Below, piece after piece: positions 44,585 through 53,487 of a DNA stretch of 64,000 nt. Each line of letters begins with the position of its first letter. Positions within the stretch are counted from its first letter, which is position 1. The notes under the pieces are model-generated. The model searched no databases. It was given only the letters and a program-made list of their open reading frames with translations, and had not been told where the DNA came from. Source of the stretch: Caldilineaceae bacterium. GTDB taxonomy: Bacteria > Chloroflexota > Anaerolineae > Caldilineales > Caldilineaceae. Made by a program: the position numbers and the translations under genes. The stretch spans positions 1 through 64,000 of the forward strand of contig JAPOVP010000021.1 in assembly GCA_026708085.1 (NCBI GenBank), given 5' to 3'.

Positions 44585-44691
44585 TTGAGTTCCCTGAATC
44601 GCTGTATTGACGGACAGAGGGCGGGCGACAGTGAGGAATAGTATAGCACCACAGTTCAAGATATTGGGGCGTGTTTTCGGCGAGATTTGTC

Positions 44692-44764
44692 GCTGCAGGG
44701 GTGAAGAGAAACGCGTAGATTAGGTTAACTGTCGATTTAACCTAGATTAACTGTCCCAATGAGT
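44692..44764. repeat. Inverted and direct repeats after the DUF72 gene
   Basis: AGGTTAA-CTGTCGAT-TTAACCT is a 7-bp perfect inverted repeat, directly followed by a second TTAACTGTCC. The TTAACTGTC unit thus appears twice within about 35 bp just past the minus-strand gene's stop. AACTGTCCC recurs in the repeat at 35289. Confidence 0.45.
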
Positions 44765-45643
44765 TCAGAATAGCGACAGTTGACCGCTATTCTCCTCGCC
44801 GGCGGGCCTCTCAGTTGTGGGATTCCAGTCGGGGAGTGGCAGGTACTGGCTGACACGGTCGCGCAGGCGGCGCACCGTTTCCGGGGCGTGGCCTTCAAAG
44901 GGGTTGTGGACGTAGCAGAATACGTCTGTGCCGTCCTTGAGCAGGTCGGCGATGCGTTTGGCCCATTTGTCCAGCAACTCTTCCTGGGGACGCCGGATTA
45001 GCTTGTCGTCAGGAAGCGGATCACGGTCGTTACCGATGAGGCGGATGTGGAGAGGAAGGCGTGTGCCGGTACTCTCGGCAGCGGCCTGCCAGTTGGCAAA
45101 TGTGTCGGGCTGGCCGGTTCGCTCGACGACGACGAAACGGATTCCCCGCTCCAGCAGGAAGCGGGCGAAGGCGGTTGTCATGAGATCGAAGGCGCGGACT
45201 TCAACGGAGAGGCGAATCTCCTGGGCGTCGGCGGCGAGGCTGTCCACAAAGGCGGCCAAACGTCGGCCGTCGCTGTTGCGGGAAAAGGATGCCGGGAACT
45301 GAATGAGGCCGGGGGCAGCTGCGGAACCCAGCGAACGCAGGATATCCAGATAAGCAGCCGTTGTCTGCTCCACACTCACGAGCCTCTTTTCGTGGGTTAT
45401 CTCCCGGGGTGCTTTCAAGGAAAAGGTGAACAGGTCAGGCACGCTTTCGAGCCAGCGCAGCAGAGTCTTGGGCGGAGGCAGGGCGTAGAAGCTGGTATTG
45501 GCTTCGACGGTGTTGAATTGCGCGGCGTAATAGCTGAGTTGCTGGTCGGCCGGCGTTTGGGCGGGATAGAAGACGCCGCGCCAGTCGGGAAAGCTCCAGG
45601 AAGAGGTTCCGACGTACAAGGAACCTGCTGTTTCGGTCTTCAT
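44765..45643 (-). CDS. DUF72 family protein (YecE-like)
   Basis: Protein of 292 aa in the DUF72/YecE family, a TIM-barrel-like fold whose function is not established. The signature N-terminus LYVGTSSWSFPDWRGVFYPAQTP, then FNTVEANTSFYALPPPKTLLRW and FTFSLKAPREITHEKRL, plus the C-terminal DVFCYVHNPFEGHAPETVRRLRD are all present. Transcribed alone toward the small membrane protein. Confidence 0.88.
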   Translation of the reverse strand: MKTETAGSLYVGTSSWSFPDWRGVFYPAQTPADQQLSYYAAQFNTVEANTSFYALPPPKTLLRWLESVPDLFTFSLKAPREITHEKRLVSVEQTTAAYLDILRSLGSAAAPGLIQFPASFSRNSDGRRLAAFVDSLAADAQEIRLSVEVRAFDLMTTAFARFLLERGIRFVVVERTGQPDTFANWQAAAESTGTRLPLHIRLIGNDRDPLPDDKLIRRPQEELLDKWAKRIADLLKDGTDVFCYVHNPFEGHAPETVRRLRDRVSQYLPLPDWNPTTERPAGEENSGQLSLF

Positions 45644-46025
45644 TTGCTTCTCGTCCGGGGCTGAGATGAACTCTGGCGGGCCGAAAGGCAGTGCTATTTC
45701 ACTGGCGGCGATTTGTTATGTGCAATATGCACAAAAACAGGTTTTCAATTTCATGCAGGATGGGCAGTGGAATCTGTCTCTCGATCGGATATCCTTTCTC
45801 TTAATTCGCTGGCTTGTGAAGTTTCTGAGGCGCCGGCGCTGCGCTCAGAGAGCGTACTGCTGTGTCATTCGGTCAAGGAAGCACAGGCCCATATGTTTGG
45901 ATTGGCTCAACTGCGCCACAGGGTACGCGGGCTGCGATCAAAGCCAGGGGAGCGGCCGGCGCGGCACAAATGGAGCAGAAGGGCAGTATTATTTCAGGTC
46001 TCACTTGAGGAAGGAGAACTTTTCG
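45644..46025. other. Leader region of the ammonium transporter gene
   Basis: An open frame in phase with the transporter extends back to 45666, but it lacks family similarity and a ribosome binding site, and is best read as noncoding. No clear promoter or structured regulator is seen. Confidence 0.4.
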
Positions 46026-47363
46026 ATGTCACTGTTTGTACGTGCTATGAAACACGGCTCGAAGTTGCGGGCGATACCGCTTGCCGTTCTTGGGCTGCTC
46101 GTCTTCGCCCCGTCTGCATTCGCCCAGGATGCGGCGCCGTTTACGACGGATGAAGTTGCCTATTCGATTGACAACTTAATCCTGTTTGTCTCTGCGGTGC
46201 TGGTGCTGTTTATGCAGGCTGGCTTCGCGATGGTCGAAGCGGGTTTCAATTCGGCCAAGAATACCGTGAACATTATGTTCAAAAACATCATTGACCTGGC
46301 AAGTGGTGTTTTCTTCTATTTCCTGATTGGTTACAGCATCATGTACGGTGCGCCTCTGCTCGGGGGATTCCTGGGATTTGGAGGGTTCGGAGTCTCGATG
46401 GAAGCGCCGGAAGCAATGGCTGGTAACCTGAACCCCCAGGTTGACTTTCTGTTCCAGGTGGTCTTCGCGGCGACGGCGGCCACAATTGTATCCGGCGCGG
46501 TGGCCGGCCGCATGAAGATATCGGGCTACCTGATCTACAGTATTATCCTCACCGCCATTATCTACCCTGTAAGCGGCTATTGGAAATGGGGTGGAGGGTG
46601 GTTGGACCAGATGGGTTTTTATGACTTTGCCGGGTCATTGGTTGTTCATGCCGTGGGCGGTTTCGCTGCCCTGGCTGCTGTCATCGTGCTCGGTCCGCGC
46701 ATCGGACGGTTTGGCGGCGGTTCGACGAATCCGCTGCCGCCCAGCAACATGGCGATGGCTGCACTGGGCGTCTTCATCCTGTGGGTTGGCTGGTACGGAT
46801 TCAATCCGGGAAGTCAGCTTGCCTTCACGGGTGCGGTCAATACGGATGCAGTCATGCTGATCGCGACAAACACGACGCTGGCAGCCGCAACAGGAACATT
46901 GCTGGCAATGATCTACGGTTGGGTCAAGACAGGAAAGCCGAACCTGAGCTACACGCTGAACGGCGCGCTGGGCGGGCTGGTCGGCATTACAGCGAACTGT
47001 GATTCCGTGAACAATGTTGAAGGACTGATCATTGGCGCTGTGGCCGGCGTCCTGGTGTGCGTAGGCATGGAGGCGCTGGAGAACTTCAAGATCGACGATG
47101 CGGTCGGCGCGTGGCCGGTACACGGGCTGTGCGGAATCTGGGGCGGGATTGCCACCGGTATTTTTGGAGGCTACTCCATCGTCGCGCAGATCGTGGGTTC
47201 GATAGCGATTCCGGTGTGGGCGTTCGTTGCTGCCTACATTCTGTTCACGGTCATCAAAGCGCTGGGGGTATTGCGCGTCTCACCGGAGGAGGAGCAGGCA
47301 GGTCTGGACCTTTCCGAGCATGGCGTGGGCGCCTACCATCTGGTTGGCGAGGAGACAGGCTGA
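46026..47363 (+). CDS. amtB: Ammonium transporter (Amt/MEP/Rh family)
   Basis: Trimeric membrane channel for ammonium, 445 aa. ATG 46026 has AAGGAGAA 8 nt before it and starts a signal peptide (MSLFVRAMKHGSK, then AVLGLLVFAPSAFAQ). Eleven-helix core with AGFAMVEAGFNSAKNTVNIMFKN, the twin-His pore residues in SLVVHAVGGFAAL and AWPVHGLCGIWGGIATGIFG, and the C-terminal cytoplasmic tail. No glnK/glnB gene follows, so regulation by PII must come from elsewhere. Confidence 0.95.
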   Translation: MSLFVRAMKHGSKLRAIPLAVLGLLVFAPSAFAQDAAPFTTDEVAYSIDNLILFVSAVLVLFMQAGFAMVEAGFNSAKNTVNIMFKNIIDLASGVFFYFLIGYSIMYGAPLLGGFLGFGGFGVSMEAPEAMAGNLNPQVDFLFQVVFAATAATIVSGAVAGRMKISGYLIYSIILTAIIYPVSGYWKWGGGWLDQMGFYDFAGSLVVHAVGGFAALAAVIVLGPRIGRFGGGSTNPLPPSNMAMAALGVFILWVGWYGFNPGSQLAFTGAVNTDAVMLIATNTTLAAATGTLLAMIYGWVKTGKPNLSYTLNGALGGLVGITANCDSVNNVEGLIIGAVAGVLVCVGMEALENFKIDDAVGAWPVHGLCGIWGGIATGIFGGYSIVAQIVGSIAIPVWAFVAAYILFTVIKALGVLRVSPEEEQAGLDLSEHGVGAYHLVGEETG

Positions 47364-47475
47364 GCCGACTTTATTCAGAGGGAGATCTCGTTTCTCAGAT
47401 GATGCTCAGAGCTAGGTAAGGTCAGAGCGGGAAACGGCTCCGCTTCGGTTTATCCAATTGAAGACTGACAGGGAG

Positions 47476-47519
47476 CGTCCCTCTCGCGGAGTTTCTGATA
47501 GCGAGAGGGACGTTTCTTG
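47476..47519 (+). terminator. Terminator of the ammonium transporter gene
   Basis: CGTCCCTCTCGC (47476-47487) pairs perfectly with GCGAGAGGGACG (47501-47512), followed by TTTCTTGTTTT. It lies 112 nt after the stop codon. Confidence 0.85.
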
Positions 47520-47795
47520 TTTTAGGGTAACTACCAAGAAATGTTCTCTGTGTGTGCTGAGTGTGCACTGTGCGCGGTCTACCAGTGTAGAATGTTTCGT
47601 CAGTATTTCTGTAGCGGGCTCTCGAAGGCCATCGCGGTGAACGTTGGGGATATATGGGAGCGGCCTCGCCTGCCTTGCCTGCGGTGGCACATACTCATCA
47701 CCTGCCAGGACGCGGGATGGGGGGAAGCGTGGGCCGCCGCGGGACGCCAATTTCGTATTGCCTACACACTCGCTGCGGCGCGAGGTTGTAGGACC

Positions 47796-47853
47796 GGGGG
47801 CGTTGCGGGGGCGGAGCCCCCGCACAAGGGAGGCCGCTTGCGGCCGACCGCCC
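47796..47853. repeat. GC-rich two-hairpin element, copy 1
   Basis: GGGGGC-GTTGC, hairpin A GGGGGC-GGA-GCCCCC (47807-47821), linker GCACAAGGGA, hairpin B GGCCGC-TT-GCGGCC (47832-47845), then GACCGCCC. It aligns end to end with copy 2 at 63161 while both hairpin arms differ in compensating ways; a truncated reverse copy lies at 1-22. Confidence 0.75.
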
Positions 47854-48051
47854 AGAAATGCAGTGGTCAGTGGTCAGTGAAAGCTGCGCTTGAAAGAGGA
47901 CAGGTGTGAAAAGGGGAGACTTCGCCTGCCTCGTCCGGCGCCGCGCACTGCAAAAGGCTTAGTAGTTGCGTTTCCAGCGTCCTTCCGGTCGGTGCCGGAC
48001 TCAGGAGGACTCTTGCTGACCGACTCCCGGTCAGAGCGCGGATTCCGGGCG

Positions 48052-48079
48052 TTGACACAGGTTATTCACCTTGTATAAT
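48052..48079 (+). promoter_or_regulatory. Near-perfect sigma-70 promoter for the catabolic operon
   Basis: TTGACA (48052-48057), 16-bp spacer, TATAAT (48074-48079), both consensus. Transcription would start near 48086, leaving a leader of about 215 nt before the start codon at 48303. Confidence 0.85.
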
Positions 48080-48150
48080 CACATTCCAGTGGGATTTCTT
48101 CGAGAGCGCGTCCGCTTCGAGCCGGCAGAGGAGTACTCTGGTTTTGCGGG

Positions 48151-48306
48151 ATGGGACAGAAAGATCATCGTCTCTCCCGTCCGTGGCTGCGCCCGAAGGT
48201 ACCAAGCTCCTCAACCAGACCCCTGACAGATGATCCCAGGCTCACTCACAGTGATCCCAGAAAAGACAACCGAGCCGGAAGGATTCTTTGGAGAACCGGG
48301 CAATGA
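48151..48306 (+). other. Possible 51-codon leader ORF overlapping the next gene
   Basis: ATG 48151 opens a frame of 51 codons plus stop whose TGA overlaps the ATG of the next gene (ATGATA at 48303). This is the geometry of translational coupling, but no good ribosome binding site precedes it and the peptide has no recognisable motif. It lies in the leader of the strong promoter and contains the direct repeat TGATCCCAG (twice, near 48230 and 48251). Confidence 0.3.
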
Positions 48307-48977
48307 TACGTAACAGTTTTGGCGTGGGTCCGGAAGGCTGGCATTCATATGATTACCACGGCGAGATCGTGACTGGCGCGGGCATATTCGTGCTGACGAC
48401 GTGGCAGAAGGAGGGTGGCATCCATGGCGGAGGATGCATTTGGGCTGACCAGTCGCGCTGGAGTACGGACGTGCCCGAGAGGCCGATCTCGATTCTGGCA
48501 CTGATCCATTACCGAAACTGGGTCGGGCTGGACCCCATCGATTTGAGGGGGTGCGAGGTGTCGGTGTATCTGAGGGGCGACGACCTGCGGCTTTACGGCG
48601 CAGAGTGCTACTTCTGGGTACATGCCCCTGGTGTTCGCTGGCATTTTTCGGGCAATCCGGTCCCGATCGCTGAGGGGCAATGGGCGCGAGAGCCGAGCAG
48701 ATTTCTCCTGGAGAACGACGAAACGCTTTGGCATCGCAGTTACAGCAGCGAAGAGTTCTGGCACCGCAGCTATCCGGAGGGCGGACCGCGACTCGACAGT
48801 GTTCTGGGAAATGTGCACAGTTACGGCTTTTCATTTGTCGGATTCAGCCGGGAGGTGCAGGGAAGACTGTCGATGGCGGAGTTCGAGATCCTGCCTGGCA
48901 GATACATGGAAAAGGGAGGGAAGGAGTGCGGTGAAGGGGCCAGGAGTGGCGGGCAGGCGAGTCGGGCGTTGCGTTGA
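48303..48977 (+). CDS. Hypothetical protein, probable jelly-roll beta-sandwich
   Basis: Protein of 224 aa, no family recognised. It is rich in aromatic residues and beta-strand patterns (GWHSYDYHGEIV, IFVLTTWQKEGG, LRGCEVSVYLRGDDLRLYGAECYFWVHA, VRWHFSGNPVPI), which suits a carbohydrate-binding or LamG/jelly-roll domain. No signal peptide, so it acts in the cytoplasm or is exported with a partner. GGAG about 10 nt before ATG 48303. First gene of the catabolic operon, 36 nt before the first propeller gene. The last 25 residues (Gly/Arg-rich) look like low-complexity tail. Confidence 0.6.
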   Translation: MIRNSFGVGPEGWHSYDYHGEIVTGAGIFVLTTWQKEGGIHGGGCIWADQSRWSTDVPERPISILALIHYRNWVGLDPIDLRGCEVSVYLRGDDLRLYGAECYFWVHAPGVRWHFSGNPVPIAEGQWAREPSRFLLENDETLWHRSYSSEEFWHRSYPEGGPRLDSVLGNVHSYGFSFVGFSREVQGRLSMAEFEILPGRYMEKGGKECGEGARSGGQASRALR

Positions 48978-49013
48978 GCTTTTGTAGTGTGTCGAATGGA
49001 AGGTAAAGACGAG

Positions 49014-50606
49014 ATGACTGATCAGAGAGGCCTAAGCAGCGTCCCAATCGAGATCGGCTCGCGCCTTGAGCCAATGGTAGATGATTTCCTGATCGCGCGG
49101 TTGAGCGGGGGCGCGGCGTTGCGCTTGAACCAGCCTGTACCCCGCGAAGTGGTCCTGGTAACGGACAGGCCATGGGAGGGAAATTCGTGCACATCATTCG
49201 CGGTATTCCAGGATGGTGACATTTATCGCATGTATTACCTCGGCCGTCATTTTGCTGCGACGCAGACATTGCGAGACGAGACTTCCCACCCCGACTTTGT
49301 CTGCTATGCCGAGAGCAGTGACGGGATCCGGTGGGAGAAGCCGGAGTTGGGACTGGTCGAATTCAACGGATCCAGCAAGAACAATATCATTCTCAGCAGC
49401 GAGGACAGCGCCTATCCGTCGCGGGCGTTTGCGCCATTCAAGGATGCGAACCCGGCTGCCGATCCTGCCGCTCGCTACAAGGCGTGGGCGACGCGGTTTC
49501 CGATGCTGGACGGCACTGCGTCGCGGCCTGGGCACAGCTGGGAGGTGCCGGACGGGCTGCACGCGCTTAAATCGGCCGACGGCATCCGGTGGACGTCGAT
49601 TTGCGACGGGCCGGTGATCGCGGATGGTCTGCTCGACTCGCAGAATGTGGCCTTCTGGGACACGGTGCGGGGGGAGTACCGCGACTACCACCGCAACGAG
49701 TTCCGGATCGAAAAGACAGGTGAAGAACCGTACGGCGGTCAAGAGCGTTCGGGGCCGATGGGGTCCGGGGTGCGAGGTTCCCGTTACGGCCGCGATCTGC
49801 GCACGGCGACGTCGAGTGACTTTATCAACTGGAACGAGCCGGATTATGTAGATTATACGCAGGGTCGTGTGGACGAGATTTACAACAACTCCATCCTGCC
49901 CTATTTCCGTGCGCCGCATATTTTTGTGGGGTTTCCAACCCGATATGTTGACCATGGCTGGTCGGAGGCGGTGGAAGATCTTCCGGAATTAAGCGAACGC
50001 CGCCTGCGTGCCTCGGTGAGCGAACGTCACGGCAGCGCCTTGACGGATGCGATGTTTATGAGCAGTCGCGACGGCCACACCTTCAATTTGTGGCCGGAGT
50101 CGTTCATCCGGCCGGGTTTGCGGCCTGTGGACAACTGGGTTTACGGAGACGGCTATCCCGGCTGGGGCATCGTGACGACTTCTTCGCTGTTTGACGGGGC
50201 GCCGGTTGAACTGTCAATCTACGTGTCGGAAGGGTACTGGCGGGGAGAGAGTATGAACCTGCGGCGCTATACGCTGCGGGGCGATGGATTCGCGTCGGTG
50301 CAGGCGCCACTCAGCGGGGGCGAGTTGGTGACGAAGCCGCTGATCTTCGCCGGCAACTGCTTGCAGGTCAACTTCTCAGCTTCGGCCGCCGGGAGTGTTC
50401 AGGTGGAGATACTGCGGGACCAGATGGATGAACCCGTTGCGGGGTTCAGCCTCGACGATTGCGTCGAGTTGCTGGGGGATGACGTCGAGCGTGTTGTGCG
50501 CTGGTCGGGCGGTTCCGACGTGAGCAGTCTAGAGGGTGTACCAGTTCGGCTGCGCTTCGCATTGCGCGACGCGGACGTGTACGCTTTTCAGTTTTTCAAA
50601 ATGTGA
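49014..50606 (+). CDS. Glycoside hydrolase-like five-bladed propeller protein, paralog 1
   Basis: Protein of 530 aa resembling the GH32/GH43 superfamily propellers often annotated as glycoside hydrolases in planctomycetes and relatives. Repeated blade motifs: GDIYRMYYLGRHF, CYAESSDGIRWEKPELGLVEFNGSSKNNI, HALKSADGIRWTSICDGPVI, SQNVAFWDTVRGEYRDYHRNEFR, TATSSDFINWNEPDYVDY and MFMSSRDGHTFNLWPESFIRPG. A C-terminal beta sandwich (LVTKPLIFAGNCLQVNFSASAAGSVQVEI) follows. No signal peptide. Candidate acidic residues lie in VDDFLIARL and NVAFWD, but I cannot assign catalytic roles. ATG 49014 is preferred; ATG 48996 is another option. The next gene is a close paralog. Confidence 0.75.
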   Translation: MTDQRGLSSVPIEIGSRLEPMVDDFLIARLSGGAALRLNQPVPREVVLVTDRPWEGNSCTSFAVFQDGDIYRMYYLGRHFAATQTLRDETSHPDFVCYAESSDGIRWEKPELGLVEFNGSSKNNIILSSEDSAYPSRAFAPFKDANPAADPAARYKAWATRFPMLDGTASRPGHSWEVPDGLHALKSADGIRWTSICDGPVIADGLLDSQNVAFWDTVRGEYRDYHRNEFRIEKTGEEPYGGQERSGPMGSGVRGSRYGRDLRTATSSDFINWNEPDYVDYTQGRVDEIYNNSILPYFRAPHIFVGFPTRYVDHGWSEAVEDLPELSERRLRASVSERHGSALTDAMFMSSRDGHTFNLWPESFIRPGLRPVDNWVYGDGYPGWGIVTTSSLFDGAPVELSIYVSEGYWRGESMNLRRYTLRGDGFASVQAPLSGGELVTKPLIFAGNCLQVNFSASAAGSVQVEILRDQMDEPVAGFSLDDCVELLGDDVERVVRWSGGSDVSSLEGVPVRLRFALRDADVYAFQFFKM

Positions 50607-50625
50607 CCGGGTAAAGGAACGTCGT

Positions 50626-52191
50626 ATGACCATGGCCAATTTGAACGAAGTCGCGATTCCTGTCGACATCGACTCGCGCCTGGAATTGATGGTGGACGAC
50701 TATCTGGTGTCGCAGCTAGGCGGCGGCGCCCGGCGGCGCTTGAACAGTCCGGTTCCCCGGGACATTGCGTTGCAGTTGGACGCACCGTGGGAGGGTAATG
50801 CATGCGGTGGCTTTACGGTCTTTGAGGACGACGGCCGCTATCGAATGTACTATCGCGGACAGAATTTCGTGTACGCCGGCAAGGAACTGGGCACTCCGGG
50901 CGGCAAGTATATCTGCTATGCGGAGAGCGCCGACGGCATCCACTGGGAGAGGCCGGATCTGGGCCTGGTCGAGTTCGATGGCTCCAGGAAGAACAACATT
51001 CTGATGGATGCAGGGGAGATATTGAACGGCATGTTCTCGCCGTTCAAGGACGGGAATCCCGAGTGTGCCGATGAGTCACGTTACAAGGCGTTTTCGTTGA
51101 TGCAGCGCGGGTACGCGAGAGGGCTGTGGGCGTACGGATCGCCGGACGGTATCCATTGGTCGGCCATAAGCGACGGGCCGGTCATCACTGCGGGGTTGCT
51201 GGACACGCAAAACCTGGCCTTTTGGGACGGGGAACGCGGCGAGTACCGGGCCTATCATCGCAACGAGTTCCGGCTGCCGCAGACGGGAGAAGAGCCCTAC
51301 GGGGCTCATCCAGTTCAGGCAGGTAACGGCGGCCAAGGAGTTGGGTCGCAAGGGTCTTTGCGAGGGTCACGCTACGGACGCGACATTCTCACAGCCACTT
51401 CCTCCGATTTCATCAACTGGACCGATTCCGTTTACGTCAACTACAACGAAGGCCGACCCAGCGAGTTGTACACGAACCAAGTCACGCCCTATTACCGGGC
51501 GCCGCATCTCTTTCTGGGCTTCCCGACGCGGTATGTCGAGCGCGGTTGGTCGGAGGAGTTGGAGGCGTTGCCGGAGATTGAACATCGCCGCATGCGTGCC
51601 GCGATCAGTGAGCGCTACGGCGCGGCGGTGACCGACGGCATGTTTATGAGCAGCCGTGACGGGTACAGCTTCAATTTGTGGCCGGAGTCTTTCATCCGGC
51701 CGGGGCTGCGGCCGCGAGACAACTGGACCTACGGAGACAATTTTCAGAACTGGGGGATTGTGACAACGCCTTCTGCAGTTGCCGGCGCGCCGGATGAGCT
51801 GTCCTTTTATGTACGGGAAGGCTACTGGCGGGACGGCGCAAGCACCTTGCGGCGCTATACGATGCGGGTGGATGGATTCGCATCGGTGCAGGCGCCATTG
51901 AGTGGGGGGGAGTTGGTTACCAAGCCGCTCATCTTCTCGGGCCGAGAATTGGTCCTCAACTTCACGGCCTCTGCTGCCGGCAGCATTGGCGTGGAGCTGT
52001 TGCGCGATCAGATGAACTCGCCCGTCGAGGGGTTCAGACTTGAGGACTGTGTCGAAGTGTTGGGCGACGATCTGGAACGCGTGGTGCGCTGGAAGGAAGG
52101 CAGGGAGCTGGGCGGTCTGACAGGGACGCCGGTCCGCCTGCGTTTTGTGCTTAGAGACGCGGAGCTTTTTTCCTTGCGCTTTCGAGAGTGA
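50626..52191 (+). CDS. Glycoside hydrolase-like propeller protein, paralog 2
   Basis: Protein of 521 aa, roughly 55 to 60 percent identical by eye to the preceding gene over its whole length, so the pair arose by tandem duplication. The same blade motifs occur (GRYRMYYRGQNF, CYAESADGIHWERPDLGLVEFDGSRKNNI, SPDGIHWSAISDGPVI, TQNLAFWDGERGEYRAYHRNEFR) and the same C-terminal beta sandwich. AAAGGA 7 nt before ATG 50626. Divergence suggests different substrates or bond specificity. No signal peptide, so any hydrolysis would be of imported oligosaccharides. Confidence 0.75.
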   Translation: MTMANLNEVAIPVDIDSRLELMVDDYLVSQLGGGARRRLNSPVPRDIALQLDAPWEGNACGGFTVFEDDGRYRMYYRGQNFVYAGKELGTPGGKYICYAESADGIHWERPDLGLVEFDGSRKNNILMDAGEILNGMFSPFKDGNPECADESRYKAFSLMQRGYARGLWAYGSPDGIHWSAISDGPVITAGLLDTQNLAFWDGERGEYRAYHRNEFRLPQTGEEPYGAHPVQAGNGGQGVGSQGSLRGSRYGRDILTATSSDFINWTDSVYVNYNEGRPSELYTNQVTPYYRAPHLFLGFPTRYVERGWSEELEALPEIEHRRMRAAISERYGAAVTDGMFMSSRDGYSFNLWPESFIRPGLRPRDNWTYGDNFQNWGIVTTPSAVAGAPDELSFYVREGYWRDGASTLRRYTMRVDGFASVQAPLSGGELVTKPLIFSGRELVLNFTASAAGSIGVELLRDQMNSPVEGFRLEDCVEVLGDDLERVVRWKEGRELGGLTGTPVRLRFVLRDAELFSLRFRE

Positions 52192-52230
52192 CAGATAGAG
52201 GAAGCCAGTTACGACAGGGGGTTGCATAGA

Positions 52231-53367
52231 GTGAAAATCACTGCCATCGAGACTATCGCCCTGATGGACCCAGGCAAAGCCTGGGAGACGGTGGTGCGGG
52301 TGCACACCGACGAGGGTATCAGCGGCATCGGGCAGGCGGAGTCGCCGTCGCTCGTGATCGAGGCCATAATTCGCTGTGACGGCGGGCTGGAGGAGATCTT
52401 GCAGGGGGAGGACCCGTTGCAGGTGGAGCGATTGTGGCAGAAGATGTATGCAGCCACAGGATTGTTCGGCCGGCGGGGCGTCACGATTGCTGCGATTGGG
52501 GCAGTGGAGACGGCGCTGTGGGACATCGCGGGCCAGGCGCTGGGCAAGCCGGTCTGCGAACTGATCTGGCAGGCGTGCTGCACAGTGACTGAATCGAGCG
52601 ATATCAAAGAGCGGGTTCGACCATACGCCACGGTCTACCCTCCGGGCGAGGATGTGGGTGAGATAATCGATCGTTTTACGCTGGCCACAGAGCGGAACTT
52701 CCGGGCAATGAAGCTGGAAGAGTGGCCTGGAGGTTTTTCGCACGTGAGCATACAGCGGGACGTTGAGGTGGTACGGGCGGCGAGGGAAACGATCGGCGAG
52801 GAGCGTGATCTGTTGATCGACGTGCAGAACCGCTGGTCCGAGGTGGGGCAGGCGCTGGAATCGATCCGGGCGATCGCGGAGTTCAGACCTTTCTTTGTCG
52901 AGGCGCCGCTGCCGGCCGACAACCTTGCCGGCCTGGCCAGGTTGGCCGATGCCGTGGACACGCGCATCGCTGTGGGCGACTGGGGATTTACGACCCGTTT
53001 CGAGTTTGAGGAGATCATGGAGAAGGGGCGGGTGGACGTTGTGCAGCCCAGTTCGGTGCGGTCGGGGGGCATACGGGAGATTACGCGTATTGCCGAAGCC
53101 GCCTATCGTCGCGGGTTGATCTGCGTGCCGCATGCCTGGTGTCACATGGTCGGCGTGGCGGCGGAGATCCATCTGGCGGCGGTGCTGCCGAATATGCCCT
53201 ATTTTGAGATGCCGATCGCCTTTCCGGACTCGCCGATTATTTCGGAGCTGCTGGAACCCGCTATTGAGGTGGACGCAGACGGCCTGATCGAGGTGCCGAA
53301 ACGGCCGGGACTGGGATTCGCGCTGAATGAAGAGGTGGTTGAGCAGTTTCGGGTGGCGCCGCATTGA
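52231..53367 (+). CDS. Enolase-superfamily enzyme, mandelate racemase/acid-sugar dehydratase subgroup
   Basis: Cytoplasmic Mg2+-dependent enzyme of 378 aa that abstracts the proton alpha to a carboxylate, usually dehydrating an acid sugar to a 2-keto-3-deoxy acid or racemising it. Metal ligands are seen as D in LLIDVQNRW, E in FVEAPLP and D in VGDWGF. The mandelate-racemase-type His base lies in VPHAWCHMVGVAAEIHL; the KxK lysine motif appears only as MKLE, so reaction stereochemistry is uncertain. GTG 52231 has AGGGGG 9 nt upstream; the TTG at 52222 has no spacing. Third gene pair member in the operon. Confidence 0.85.
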   Translation: MKITAIETIALMDPGKAWETVVRVHTDEGISGIGQAESPSLVIEAIIRCDGGLEEILQGEDPLQVERLWQKMYAATGLFGRRGVTIAAIGAVETALWDIAGQALGKPVCELIWQACCTVTESSDIKERVRPYATVYPPGEDVGEIIDRFTLATERNFRAMKLEEWPGGFSHVSIQRDVEVVRAARETIGEERDLLIDVQNRWSEVGQALESIRAIAEFRPFFVEAPLPADNLAGLARLADAVDTRIAVGDWGFTTRFEFEEIMEKGRVDVVQPSSVRSGGIREITRIAEAAYRRGLICVPHAWCHMVGVAAEIHLAAVLPNMPYFEMPIAFPDSPIISELLEPAIEVDADGLIEVPKRPGLGFALNEEVVEQFRVAPH

Positions 53368-53487
53368 TTGTTTGAAAAGTGAAACAGTTGACTTCGAGAA
53401 GGATTTCGACTCTCGTGCCTGAGGATGTGCGCACTCTTTAAGCAATAGAGTCAAGTCATCTCGCTGCCGAGCTGTGGAGGAGTGAGG

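Larger units (their letters stand above)
47364..48051. other. Intergenic region with terminator and GC-rich repeat
   Basis: About 690 nt without a supported gene. It contains the ammonium transporter terminator at 47476-47519, the GC-rich two-hairpin element at 47796-47853 and a TGGTCAGTGGTCAG repeat at 47863-47879. Frames across it are translations of the repeats. Confidence 0.5.

Noticed and set aside
45666-46025. N-terminal extension of the ammonium transporter
   Set aside because: The signal peptide and AAGGAGAA place the start at 46026; the extension is not protein-like.
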